Below are positions 9,507 through 17,555 of a stretch of 64,000 nucleotides of DNA, piece by piece. The DNA is from Kiritimatiellia bacterium. GTDB lineage: Bacteria; Verrucomicrobiota; Kiritimatiellia; PWTM01. The stretch spans positions 80,476 to 144,475 of the forward strand of contig JAOACR010000021.1 in the NCBI GenBank assembly GCA_026417735.1, written 5' to 3'. The translations under genes and the position numbers were made by a program. Positions within the stretch are counted from its first letter, which is position 1. Every line of letters begins with the position of its first letter. The notes below the pieces were generated by a model. That model made no database searches. It was not told where the DNA came from and was given only the letters and a program-made list of their open reading frames with translations.

Positions 9507-11291
9507 ATGCTACCTGCGGGCATTTTTGAGCGGATGAACACGCCAGAGGGCCACTCCGCCTCGGCGCGGGCGCCCGTCGCGGCGCGCGGCGGCCGCGTCC
9601 GTGCTCTATTGGAACAGTGTGGGTTGTTGGATTCTGCGCAGGTGGAGGAGGTGTTCCGCCGCGCGCGGGAGAGTGGAACGACCGTGATCCAGGCCGCCCT
9701 GACGGCGGGACTGGTGAGGGAGACTGTGCTGTTGGAGGCGCTCGCCCGGGCGATGGAGGTGCCGTATGTCCGAGCCTCGGAGGTGACGATCCCGCGCGAG
9801 TCGCTGGAGGCGCTGCCGGCGAAGGCGGTGATGCAGTTTCGGGTGCTACCGTGGCGGATCGAGGATGGCGCACTTCGGGTGATTACGAGTGATCCATGGG
9901 TGCCCGGGCTGGCCGATGCGCTGCGTTTGGCGAGCGGACGTCGGGTGCGGTTTGCGCTGAGCCCCGCGGCGGAAATCGAGGCGGCGGCGAAGCGACTCTA
10001 CGGGGTGGGCGCGGACACGCTCGAACGGATGATCCAGGACAATCGGATCGAGGTGGCGCCGGAAGAAACGCTCGATAAGGTGGACCTCAGTTCGCTCGAT
10101 CAGGAGGCTTCCGTCGTCAAGTTTGTCAACCAGATCATCTGGGAGGCCTACCAGGATCGTGCAACGGACATCCACATCGAGCCACAGGAGTTCGACCTGC
10201 GGGTGCGGTATCGGATCGACGGCGTGCTGCACCAGACGCCGGTGCCGGCGCAGCTGAAGCGGTTTCAATCGGCGGTGATCTCCCGCATCAAGGTGATGGC
10301 GGGGATGGACATCGCGGAGAAACGCTTGCCGCAGGACGGCCGGATCAGCCTTCGAATCCGCGGCGAAGAAATCGACGTGCGCGTCTCGACGATGCCGACC
10401 GTTTACGGAGAAAGCGTGAGTCTGCGGCTGCTGATGCGTTCGAGCGGACTGCTGGGAATGGACAAACTGGGGCTCTCGCCGCGGGATGAGGAGATTCTCC
10501 GTCGGCTGATCACCCGGCCGCACGGGATCCTGCTGGTGACCGGTCCGACCGGCTCGGGCAAGTCCACCTCGCTGTACGCGTGGCTGCACACGATCAATAA
10601 GACGGATCTGCGCATCATCACCGTTGAGGATCCGATAGAGTACGAGATGCCGGGGGTGAACCAGGTGCAGATTCGTCCCGAGATCGGGCTCACGTTCGCG
10701 GTGGGGCTGCGGCACATTCTGCGGCAGGATCCGGACGTGATCATGGTCGGTGAGATTCGTGACAAGGAGACCGCAGAGATCGCGATCCGCGCGGCGCTGA
10801 CCGGGCATCTGGTGTTTAGCACCCTCCATACGAACGATGCGGCCGGCGCGGTGACACGGCTGCTCGACATGGGGATCGAGCCGTTTCTGGTCGCATCGTC
10901 GGTGGAAGGGCTGGTGGCCCAGCGTTTGGTGCGGCGGCTTTGCACCAGCTGTCGCCGGCCGGCATCGGTGGCGCCGGAATTCTTACGAAAGGTGGGGTTT
11001 CCGATCGCGCGGCTGGGGGAGGGAGGGATCTGGGAGCCGGTCGGCTGCGAGGAGTGCCGCGGCACGGGATTTCGCGGCCGAACGGGAATCTATGAGATTT
11101 TGGTGGTGGACGACGCGATTCGTGCGCTGGTCACCGCACGCGCGTCCGCCAACGAGATCAAGGCCGAGGCGATTCGGCGGGGTATGCGCACACTGCGCGA
11201 CGATGGCTGGAGCAAGGTGTTGGACGGGGTGACAACCATCGAGGAAGTGCTGCGCGTGTCGGAGGAGGACGAGGCGCTGGCGGAGGGCTGA
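9507..11291 (+). CDS. gspE: Type II secretion / type IV pilus assembly ATPase, GspE/PilB family
   Basis: A 594-residue hexameric motor ATPase that energises pseudopilus or pilus assembly at the inner membrane. An N-terminal MshEN-like domain (about 20-150) precedes the catalytic core. The core has Walker A GPTGSGKST (near 10540), the Asp box and Walker B region RQDPDVIMVGEIRD (near 10725), the His box [12 protein letters not shown], and a tetracysteine zinc site (CTSC and CEEC, near 10940 and 11048). The length is normal for GspE/PilB. A second ATG at 9534 is an alternative start; neither has a strong ribosome-binding site. A gspF-like gene follows after 13 bases. No pseudopilins or secretin are nearby, so GspE and PilB cannot be separated by context. 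Confidence 0.93.
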   Translation: MLPAGIFERMNTPEGHSASARAPVAARGGRVRALLEQCGLLDSAQVEEVFRRARESGTTVIQAALTAGLVRETVLLEALARAMEVPYVRASEVTIPRESLEALPAKAVMQFRVLPWRIEDGALRVITSDPWVPGLADALRLASGRRVRFALSPAAEIEAAAKRLYGVGADTLERMIQDNRIEVAPEETLDKVDLSSLDQEASVVKFVNQIIWEAYQDRATDIHIEPQEFDLRVRYRIDGVLHQTPVPAQLKRFQSAVISRIKVMAGMDIAEKRLPQDGRISLRIRGEEIDVRVSTMPTVYGESVSLRLLMRSSGLLGMDKLGLSPRDEEILRRLITRPHGILLVTGPTGSGKSTSLYAWLHTINKTDLRIITVEDPIEYEMPGVNQVQIRPEIGLTFAVGLRHILRQDPDVIMVGEIRDKETAEIAIRAALTGHLVFSTLHTNDAAGAVTRLLDMGIEPFLVASSVEGLVAQRLVRRLCTSCRRPASVAPEFLRKVGFPIARLGEGGIWEPVGCEECRGTGFRGRTGIYEILVVDDAIRALVTARASANEIKAEAIRRGMRTLRDDGWSKVLDGVTTIEEVLRVSEEDEALAEG

Positions 11292-11304
11292 GCGCAGCGC
11301 GACG

Positions 11305-12546
11305 ATGGCGACCTTCCGCTATTTGGCGCGGGCGCGCGACGGGCGCCGACTGGAGGGTTGTCTGGAGGCGGCGGACCGTCACGCTGCGCTTGCAGAGCTG
11401 GCCCGGATGGACTGTGTACCGGTCCGAGTGGAGGAGGCCGCTGCGGTGGAACTGGCGCCATCCGCGGGGCGGTTTCGGCTGCGTCGTCGGGCCAGTCCGC
11501 CGCGCATGGCAACGCGCCAGATGCTGCAGTTTACGCGAGAGCTAAGCGACCTTGTGGGCTCGGGGATGACGTTGGGGGAGGCGTTGCACGCGCTCGCGCG
11601 GCGGGGCGGTGGCGGGGAGGCGGCCACCGCGGTGATCAGCGATCTGCGTGACCAGATCGTGCAGGGCCGGAGCCTCTCCGATGCGCTGGCGGCCCACCCT
11701 GCCACATTCCCCCCGCTGTACGTCAGCATGGTTCGGGCGGGCGAGGCGGCGGGAACGCTGGCCGCTTCGTTGGAGCGGCTGGCGGCGCATTTTGAACGTG
11801 CGCAGGAGACACGCGAGAAGATTCTGATGGCGCTGACCTATCCCGGCATTGTGCTGTTGGTGGGCAGTCTCACGGTGGTCTTCATCATGGTCTTCGTCAT
11901 TCCGCGGTTTGCGAGCATGTTCGCCGAGCTGGGCAGTACATTGCCGTTGCCCACGCGGATTTTGATTGGCCTCAGCCGCTCGCTGACGGGTGTGCGGGGA
12001 CTGATCCTGATTGCGGCCATTCTGCTGGCGGTGATCGCGGCGCGACGCGGGCTGGCCACCGAGGCGGGCCGTGAATGGTGGCATCGAACGCAATTGCGAT
12101 TGCCGGTGATCGGGCGGGTGGTGCGCGCCGCCGCATTTGCACAGTTCGCACAGACACTCGGTTCGCTGTTGGCGAATGGAGTGCCAGTGCTCTCAGCGTT
12201 GACGATCGTGGAGCGCACGATCGGCAACCGGGTAATCGCGCGTGAAATCCGTCAGGCACGGGAACGCGTGACGGACGGTTCCACTATCTCCCGCCCGCTG
12301 GCCGCGGGCAAGGTGTTTCCGACATTGCTGACGGACATGCTCGCGGTCGGCGAGCGGACCGGCGACATGCCTGGCGCCCTCGCGCACATCGCGCGGCGCT
12401 ACGAGGCGGAACTCGACCGCACGTTGAAGCTCTTCATTACGATCCTGGAGCCCGCGCTGATCGTGGCGATCGCGACCCTGGTGGGGTTTGTTGCCATCAG
12501 CATGCTGGCCGCCGTGTTCGACCTGACCAGCGGCCTGCGCACCTGA
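11305..12546 (+). CDS. gspF: Type II secretion inner-membrane platform protein, GspF/PilC family
   Basis: A 413-residue polytopic platform protein that pairs with the ATPase upstream. It has two repeated T2SSF domains: the first around residues 75-200 (QFTRELSDLVGSGMTLGEAL), the second around 275-400 (FAQTLGSLLANGVPVLSAL). Transmembrane segments lie at about 175-195, 225-245 and 375-400. The order gspE-gspF with a 13-base gap indicates an operon. A paralogue (pilC, 53646-54935) lies 41 kb away in a separate operon, so the two pairs probably serve different machines. Confidence 0.92.
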   Translation: MATFRYLARARDGRRLEGCLEAADRHAALAELARMDCVPVRVEEAAAVELAPSAGRFRLRRRASPPRMATRQMLQFTRELSDLVGSGMTLGEALHALARRGGGGEAATAVISDLRDQIVQGRSLSDALAAHPATFPPLYVSMVRAGEAAGTLAASLERLAAHFERAQETREKILMALTYPGIVLLVGSLTVVFIMVFVIPRFASMFAELGSTLPLPTRILIGLSRSLTGVRGLILIAAILLAVIAARRGLATEAGREWWHRTQLRLPVIGRVVRAAAFAQFAQTLGSLLANGVPVLSALTIVERTIGNRVIAREIRQARERVTDGSTISRPLAAGKVFPTLLTDMLAVGERTGDMPGALAHIARRYEAELDRTLKLFITILEPALIVAIATLVGFVAISMLAAVFDLTSGLRT

Positions 12547-12620
12547 GCACCGGGATGCGTTCTTGAAAGCCGCGAAAATTGACGTAGTGTGCAACCCAAT
12601 GAACTGAAAGGACGGAGAGC

Positions 12621-13184
12621 ATGTGCCAGGTGCTGGTCGTGTACGCATCCGATTGGGGGCATACGAAACGAATGGCCGAAGCGGTCGCAGAGGGCGTTCT
12701 CTCGGTGTCCGGGACACGGGTGGAGGTGAAGAGTGCAGAGGCGGCAACCGCAGACGATCTGGTCGCGGCCGATGCGGTTGTGGTCGGTACCCCGGTCCAC
12801 ATGGGCAGCCCCGACTGGCGCGTGAAACGGTGGATTGACCAGGCGTGTAGTGCGCTCTGGCTGAAGGACGCGATGGTGGGCAAGGTCGGCGCGGTGTTTG
12901 CCACCGGCAGCGGCTTCGGCAATGCAGGTGGCGGCTGTGAGCTGGCGATGCTGGCGCTGCTGTCCAATTTTGCGGAACTCGGGATGATCATCGTGCCGTT
13001 GCCCAAAAACACGCCGGGATACGCGCGGGGCGGTCTGCACTGGGGGCCGTACGGGCGTTCGGCGTCTGAGACGATGACCCCTGGCGAGCTGTCCGCGGAA
13101 GCTTTGGAGACGGCTCGACGGCACGGGGCCAATGTCGCACGGGTCGCGGCGGCAGTGAGCAAGGCTCGTCTGCTGGGCGGCTGA
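12621..13184 (+). CDS. Flavodoxin-fold NAD(P)H:quinone oxidoreductase-like protein (WrbA-like)
   Basis: A 187-residue FMN-binding protein. The N-terminal phosphate-binding loop is YASDWGHTKRMAEAV, a variant of the flavodoxin S/T-rich loop. VVVGTPVHMGSP and FATGSGFGNAGGG provide the remaining flavin contacts, as in WrbA-type quinone reductases. The likely role is cytosolic two-electron reduction of quinones or electron transfer. A good ribosome-binding site (AAGGACGGAGAG) precedes the ATG. It stands alone, with an intrinsic-terminator-like hairpin after the stop. Confidence 0.88.
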   Translation: MCQVLVVYASDWGHTKRMAEAVAEGVLSVSGTRVEVKSAEAATADDLVAADAVVVGTPVHMGSPDWRVKRWIDQACSALWLKDAMVGKVGAVFATGSGFGNAGGGCELAMLALLSNFAELGMIIVPLPKNTPGYARGGLHWGPYGRSASETMTPGELSAEALETARRHGANVARVAAAVSKARLLGG

Positions 13185-13207
13185 ACGTCTCAGATCCCGG
13201 GTGTGGG

Positions 13208-13230
13208 GCCCCAAAGGGGCTGAGTTTCTT
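13208..13230 (+). terminator. Weak intrinsic terminator after the flavodoxin gene
   Basis: GCCCC (13208-13212), loop AAA, GGGGC (13216-13220), then a T-rich stretch TGAGTTTCTT. The stem is short but pure G:C and lies 24 bases after the stop codon. Confidence 0.5.
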
Positions 13231-13386
13231 GTTCATCTCCCTTGCGTTGCGCCTGTGGCAGAGGGACAAATTCAGTCCGGCTGTCATTCTGTTCCGCTTT
13301 TTTGTCCGGGGGCATCAACTTTTTGTAGTCCTCCGCCTTGCCAGCAACGTTACGATATGTTCAAATGTACGCGGAGGACCGCAGCG

Positions 13387-14658
13387 ATGACGTTTGGGCA
13401 AGGCAAGGCAACGCTTCGAATGGCGGGCGAGCACAATCGCAAGCTTGTCTTTCAAATCTTGAGAAGGTTCCGGAGAGCTTCACGTCAACAAATCTCTGAA
13501 ATCACGGGTCTGCATCGATCGACGCTCTCGAAGATCATGGCCGAGTTTTTGTCGAGCGGGCTTGCGCGCGAAGTGGGCCCCGTACAGCCGCCGAGGCGAA
13601 GGGTTGGCAAGCGGCAGATTCATGTGGAGCTTTGCGGGGAGGCGGGCTGGACACTGGGGTTTGGGTTGAGTCCCGGTTTTGCGCAAATGGCGGTGGTGGA
13701 TGTCGCCGGTGGGTTGGTGGGCTCGACCCAGTTCGAAATTGAGCGGGATCTGGCGAAGGTGCCGGCGACGCTGAAAGTGCGGGCGGACGAGTGGTTCTCT
13801 TCGCACCCGACCCCGGCGGGACGCTTTTTCGGGGTTGGGGTCGCAGTGACCGGCATTACCGATCCGGACTCGGGTGTTGTGATCTACTCCGAGGGCTTCC
13901 GGGTGCGGAATCATCCGTTGGCCGCTGCCGTTCGGGAGGTGTTTGGCGCGCGCACAACCATTGACAATGACGCGCGGGCGGAGGCGATCGCGCACCTGAA
14001 CCAGCCGACCGTGCCGACGGGATCAGATCTGCTGTTTTTGTATCTTCGGCACCGAGAGGTCGGCGATCGGGTTGAATTCACGGATGTGGGCGCCGCGATT
14101 GTGCTGGGCGGTCGAGTGTTCCGCGGCAGTCATCGCGGGGCCGGTGAGATTTGGGGAGATCTACGCCCGGCTCTGCCGCCGCCAGTGACCATGGCGGAGT
14201 TGAGAATGATTGAGACGCCAGACGCGGCGATCAATGACCACGTGGAGGCGGTGGTGGAGGCGCTGGCCCCGATTGCAGCGACTCTGGCAGGTTTTATGGA
14301 TCCGGATACGGTGGTGCTTGGGGGCACAGTGGATTGGCGGAACCGAACGGTTCTGAATGTGCTCGAGGCGCGCCTGAATGAGCGCATCCGGCCATGGTAT
14401 GCGGAACGGCGAATACGGGTGGAATGTGCGGAAGTGCCGGCAGCCGGCGCGGCCTACGGTGCGGCGCTGCTTGCGATGGATGAAGTGCCCGGTGACGAGT
14501 TGTTCGGCACTCCTGCCGCGCGTGAAATGGCAGTCCAAGCGCGCCGGCGCCATCGTCGCCGTCGGAACCGGCGCCGGCGAGCGATCACTCCGCCGACGGA
14601 GCCGCCCGCGGTCGGGGCCCTCGTTCCCGGCCAGACGGCCACGACAGAACCGGCCTGA
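13387..14658 (+). CDS. ROK-family transcriptional regulator with degenerate kinase domain
   Basis: A 423-residue NagC/XylR-like regulator. A winged-helix DNA-binding domain at residues 10-70 (RQQISEITGLHRSTLSKI) precedes a ROK sugar-kinase-like domain (about 90-360), recognised by GVGVAVTGITDPDSG and the DNDARAEAIAHL segment. The ROK zinc motif (CxCGxxGC) is absent, and the phosphate-binding DxGxT is not visible. It is therefore unlikely to be a sugar kinase and may sense a ligand differently. The C-terminal 40 residues are very Arg-rich, then Pro/Thr-rich. The ATG at 13387 is supported by GGAGGA eight bases upstream; the frame is open further upstream but has no such signal. Targets are unknown; nearby carbohydrate genes are candidates. 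Confidence 0.85.
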   Translation: MTFGQGKATLRMAGEHNRKLVFQILRRFRRASRQQISEITGLHRSTLSKIMAEFLSSGLAREVGPVQPPRRRVGKRQIHVELCGEAGWTLGFGLSPGFAQMAVVDVAGGLVGSTQFEIERDLAKVPATLKVRADEWFSSHPTPAGRFFGVGVAVTGITDPDSGVVIYSEGFRVRNHPLAAAVREVFGARTTIDNDARAEAIAHLNQPTVPTGSDLLFLYLRHREVGDRVEFTDVGAAIVLGGRVFRGSHRGAGEIWGDLRPALPPPVTMAELRMIETPDAAINDHVEAVVEALAPIAATLAGFMDPDTVVLGGTVDWRNRTVLNVLEARLNERIRPWYAERRIRVECAEVPAAGAAYGAALLAMDEVPGDELFGTPAAREMAVQARRRHRRRRNRRRRAITPPTEPPAVGALVPGQTATTEPA

Positions 14659-14663
14659 GGGGT

Positions 14664-15353
14664 CTACTGCTGGACGACTGTGGTCGAACGGGTCTGACCG
14701 CCCGACGCGACCCGGACGGTCTGAGTGCCAGCGATGTTGCCAGCCTGGTAGATCACCGACGACCCGCTGCCGTTGATCGAGCCAAGCGAGGGGTTTGCGA
14801 CCGACCACGAGTAGGAACCTGTGCCACCCGACGCAGTGAAAGTGGTGGTGCTGTTGCGGGCCACGGTGATCGTGCCCGCTGGGCTGATGGCGAGGTTACC
14901 ACCGCCGCCACCCTGATTGGTCGGCACGGTGGCCTGACCATAAACAGTCCCGTATAGAGTGGCTTCGATCCACGTGCCGCGCATCGTGGCCAGGTTTCCG
15001 CTGACGTCGACAGTAGCCTGGATCACCCCGGAGACACCTGAGCTGGTGCGACCTTCCAGCGTGATCGTTGCGGAGGAAGGTGACGAGGCAATGACGCGAC
15101 CCCGAAAAACCCTGCCGTTGTTGTCGATTCCCTGCAGCTGATCTCCGTTCTGAATCAGGTTCATGTTGACGATCGGCGCCCCGCTGTTCTGGGAGACGAG
15201 TCGGCCGTTCCCATTCGCGTAGAATCCCGCGATATTGATGCCGACCTCACGGACTACTTCGTCGGGCGAGCCGATTTCGCAGCCGGCGATGGCGGCCATT
15301 AGCGCGCCGGCCACCAACATAACACGGGCCTGCTCTCGGAGCTTGGGCGTCAT
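14664..15353 (-). CDS. Secreted lipoprotein with Ser/Thr-rich C-terminal domain
   Basis: A 229-residue protein of unknown function. The signal peptide ends in a lipobox with Cys25 (AIAGC), so it should be lipid-anchored. Residues 35-130 form a beta-rich domain with the pattern LIQNGDQLQGIDNNG and ITLEGRTSSG. After a Gly-rich linker (GGGGG, near residue 152) comes a short immunoglobulin-like segment, TFTASGGTGSYSWSVANP, typical of bacterial Ig-like domains. It is convergent with the regulator gene, with only five bases between the stops. No partner is evident. Confidence 0.75.
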   Translation of the reverse strand: MTPKLREQARVMLVAGALMAAIAGCEIGSPDEVVREVGINIAGFYANGNGRLVSQNSGAPIVNMNLIQNGDQLQGIDNNGRVFRGRVIASSPSSATITLEGRTSSGVSGVIQATVDVSGNLATMRGTWIEATLYGTVYGQATVPTNQGGGGGNLAISPAGTITVARNSTTTFTASGGTGSYSWSVANPSLGSINGSGSSVIYQAGNIAGTQTVRVASGGQTRSTTVVQQ

Positions 15354-15447
15354 GGTTGCGACTCCACTGCGGCGATCACGGTATCCAATGTCACTCTACG
15401 GGTGGCGGAGCCGGGACGCAAACCCCCGCGTTGAACGGGCTTGCCGG

Positions 15448-15891
15448 TCACGTGGGCCGTCGCGACGGAACTACCAGCACGGGGCACCGTGCATGTTTGA
15501 GCACGCCGGAGGCGACACTCCCCACCAGCAGATCGTAGAGCGCTCCATGCCCGTGAGAGCCCATCACGAGAAGGTCGGCGCCGAACTCTTGAGCGGCCGC
15601 AAGGATCTTCTGGACCGGGTCGCCCTGCACGACCAGCGCACTGACTGCGGGCGTCTCGTCGCGGAGGCTTTCCTCAATGGCATGGAGCTGCTGCCGCGCA
15701 GCCCGATATTCAGCGGCAATGCGCTCGCGCACCGTCGCCGGACCGGCCTCGTAACCCACGAAATCGGGCTCCGGAGGGACGGCATGAATCAGCCGTACGT
15801 CGGCGTGGAACGCGCGCGAGAGCGCGGCGACCACTCGGATCAGATCGCCGGTGACCGGCGAGAAGTCCACCGCCGCCAAGATCCGTTTCAC
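15448..15891 (-). CDS. Universal stress protein (UspA family)
   Basis: A 147-residue, single-domain Usp. It begins KRILAAVDFS, and the ATP-binding signature near the C-terminus, GSHGHGALYDLLVGSVASGV, matches G-x2-G-x9-G-S, so it is probably an ATP-binding Usp. The start is GTG at 15891. It lies 51 bases downstream of thiC on the same strand and may be read through from it, although thiamine and stress functions are not obviously linked. Confidence 0.92.
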   Translation of the reverse strand: MKRILAAVDFSPVTGDLIRVVAALSRAFHADVRLIHAVPPEPDFVGYEAGPATVRERIAAEYRAARQQLHAIEESLRDETPAVSALVVQGDPVQKILAAAQEFGADLLVMGSHGHGALYDLLVGSVASGVLKHARCPVLVVPSRRPT

Positions 15892-15942
15892 GAGGAAAGC
15901 ATCGCACTGGGAAGCGGACCGGCCAAGCCAAATTCCGTCCGA

Positions 15943-17244
15943 TCATTCCCCGGTGACGATCCCGGCTCCCCGCATCGGGCAGAACTTCGGGCCGCACATC
16001 GTACAGGGCTCGGCCGCGCCCGGCTCCGGCGGAAGCCCGGCGGCGGCGCGTGTGCGCTCCCAAACCGCGCGCGCGCGAGGCGGATCGAGTGAGAGCCGAA
16101 ACTGTTCGGGCCAGTCGAAGCGATGTCGCGCTCGTGACATCGCGTCGTCACGCTCGCGTGCTCCCGGCCGACGCAGGGCGGTGTCCGCCGCATGGGCGGC
16201 CAGCCGAAACACCGCGACACCTTCGCGCACGTCGTCCGCGTCCGGAAGACCGAGGTGTTCGGCTGGCGTGACGTAACAGAGCATCGCGGCGCCATGGAGT
16301 GCCGCCCAGGCGCCGCCGATCGCCGCGGCGATGTGGTCGCGGCCGGCCGCGCAGTCGGCCACGACCGGTCCCAGAACGTAGAACGGTGCGTCGTCGCAGA
16401 GTTCCCGTTCGCGGCGCATGTTGAATTCGATCTGGTCGAGCGGTATGTGACCGGGACCTTCCACCATTGCCTGCACGCCGGCATTGCGGGCGCGCCGGAC
16501 GAGTTCGCCGAGCACGGTGAGTTCGGCCATCTGCGCCTCGTCGGAAGCGTCGGCCAGACAGCCCGGCCGCAGACCGTCGCCGAGCGAGAGCGTAACTTCG
16601 TACGTGCGGCAGATTGCCAACACATCCTCAAACCGGGTGTAGAGGGGGTTTTCTTCGCGACGACGGCTCATCCAGTGCGCGAGCAGGCCGCCGCCGCGGC
16701 TGACAATCCCGACGAGCCGACGGCGCGCCAGCGGGATGTGCGCGCGCAGCAGACCGGCGTGCACCGTCATGAAGTCCACGCCATCGGCCGCATGGCGCTC
16801 GATCGTCCGAAGCCAGTCCTCCGGTTCCAGATCAGCCGGGTCGTCCGCTGCAGCCGCCGCCTCGTACAGCGGGACAGTTCCGAACGGTTTGGGGCATCGG
16901 GCGAGGAGCTCGCGGCGAATCCTCGCGGATTCCGGTCCGGTGCTCAGGTCCATCACTGCATCGGCTCCGGCTTCCAGAGCGACCTGAAGTTTGGCGATCT
17001 CGCCCTCGAGTGAACCCGCCAGCGGGGAGCTTCCGATGTTCGCATTGACTTTGGTGCGGAGCGTGCGGCCCACCCCGACGGGCTGCAAATGGGTGTGCCG
17101 CCGATTTGCGGGAATCACAATCCTGCCCATCGCCAGCCCCGTTCGAATCTCCTCCGCCGAACGTCCCTCGTTGCGGGCGACCTCGAACACCTCTGGCGGC
17201 GTCTCGCCAGCGCGGGCCGACTCCAACAGCGTGCGCTCGGACAT
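15943..17244 (-). CDS. thiC: Phosphomethylpyrimidine synthase ThiC
   Basis: A radical-SAM enzyme converting aminoimidazole ribotide to HMP-phosphate, the pyrimidine half of thiamine. It has 433 residues and family features throughout: ANIGSSPL, DAVMDLSTG, VDFMTVHAG, SRGGGLLAHWM, ATVEGPGH-type MVEGPGHIPLDQI, and the C-terminal cluster-binding CTMCGPKFC (CxxCx4C) that holds the 4Fe-4S cluster. I chose ATG at 17244, with GGAGGT just upstream; GTG at 17250 would overlap that site. A TPP riboswitch precedes it, so the gene should be repressed by thiamine pyrophosphate. Confidence 0.97.
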   Translation of the reverse strand: MSERTLLESARAGETPPEVFEVARNEGRSAEEIRTGLAMGRIVIPANRRHTHLQPVGVGRTLRTKVNANIGSSPLAGSLEGEIAKLQVALEAGADAVMDLSTGPESARIRRELLARCPKPFGTVPLYEAAAAADDPADLEPEDWLRTIERHAADGVDFMTVHAGLLRAHIPLARRRLVGIVSRGGGLLAHWMSRRREENPLYTRFEDVLAICRTYEVTLSLGDGLRPGCLADASDEAQMAELTVLGELVRRARNAGVQAMVEGPGHIPLDQIEFNMRRERELCDDAPFYVLGPVVADCAAGRDHIAAAIGGAWAALHGAAMLCYVTPAEHLGLPDADDVREGVAVFRLAAHAADTALRRPGARERDDAMSRARHRFDWPEQFRLSLDPPRARAVWERTRAAAGLPPEPGAAEPCTMCGPKFCPMRGAGIVTGE

Positions 17245-17296
17245 GGGCACCTCCAGAACGTCTGCCGCGCGGGGAAAAGGGGACCGTCCGAGGGGC

Positions 17297-17393
17297 GGGT
17301 CGCTTCCCTACGCCGGCATGACCCGGATCAGGTTCGCGGGGTTTCCGCCGCCCTCGGCGGTCTCAGCTCCGCCCATCGGAGCTCCCCCAGCGA
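17297..17393 (-). promoter_or_regulatory. TPP riboswitch (THI element) controlling thiC
   Basis: Read on the minus strand, the segment has all conserved blocks of a THI box in order: GGGGGAGCTCC, GAGCTGAGA (the CUGAGA core), an ACCGCCGAGGGCGG side stem, AACCTGATCCGGGTCATGCC, and GCGTAGGGAAGC. It lies about 50 bases upstream of the thiC start, in the expected leader position. The family binds thiamine pyrophosphate and switches off expression. With so short an expression platform, control by hiding the ribosome-binding site is likely (inference). Confidence 0.95.
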
Positions 17394-17555
17394 CCAAACC
17401 CAAGCTACGGAATGGCGGGCGGGGGGTCAACCAACACCGTTGCGATGGGACCCCGCTTGCTTTTGCCGAGCTTGCGACGGGGCCGGCGATGGCCCAGTCT
17501 GAGTCTGCGGAAGGGCTGCTTTCGAGGGCCCGCGGATCGAACACGGAGGTGGCGG

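Noticed and set aside
17412..17555. An upstream extension of the arabinofuranosidase
   Set aside because: The extra 48 codons have no coding look and a good ribosome-binding site plus signal peptide mark the ATG at 17556.
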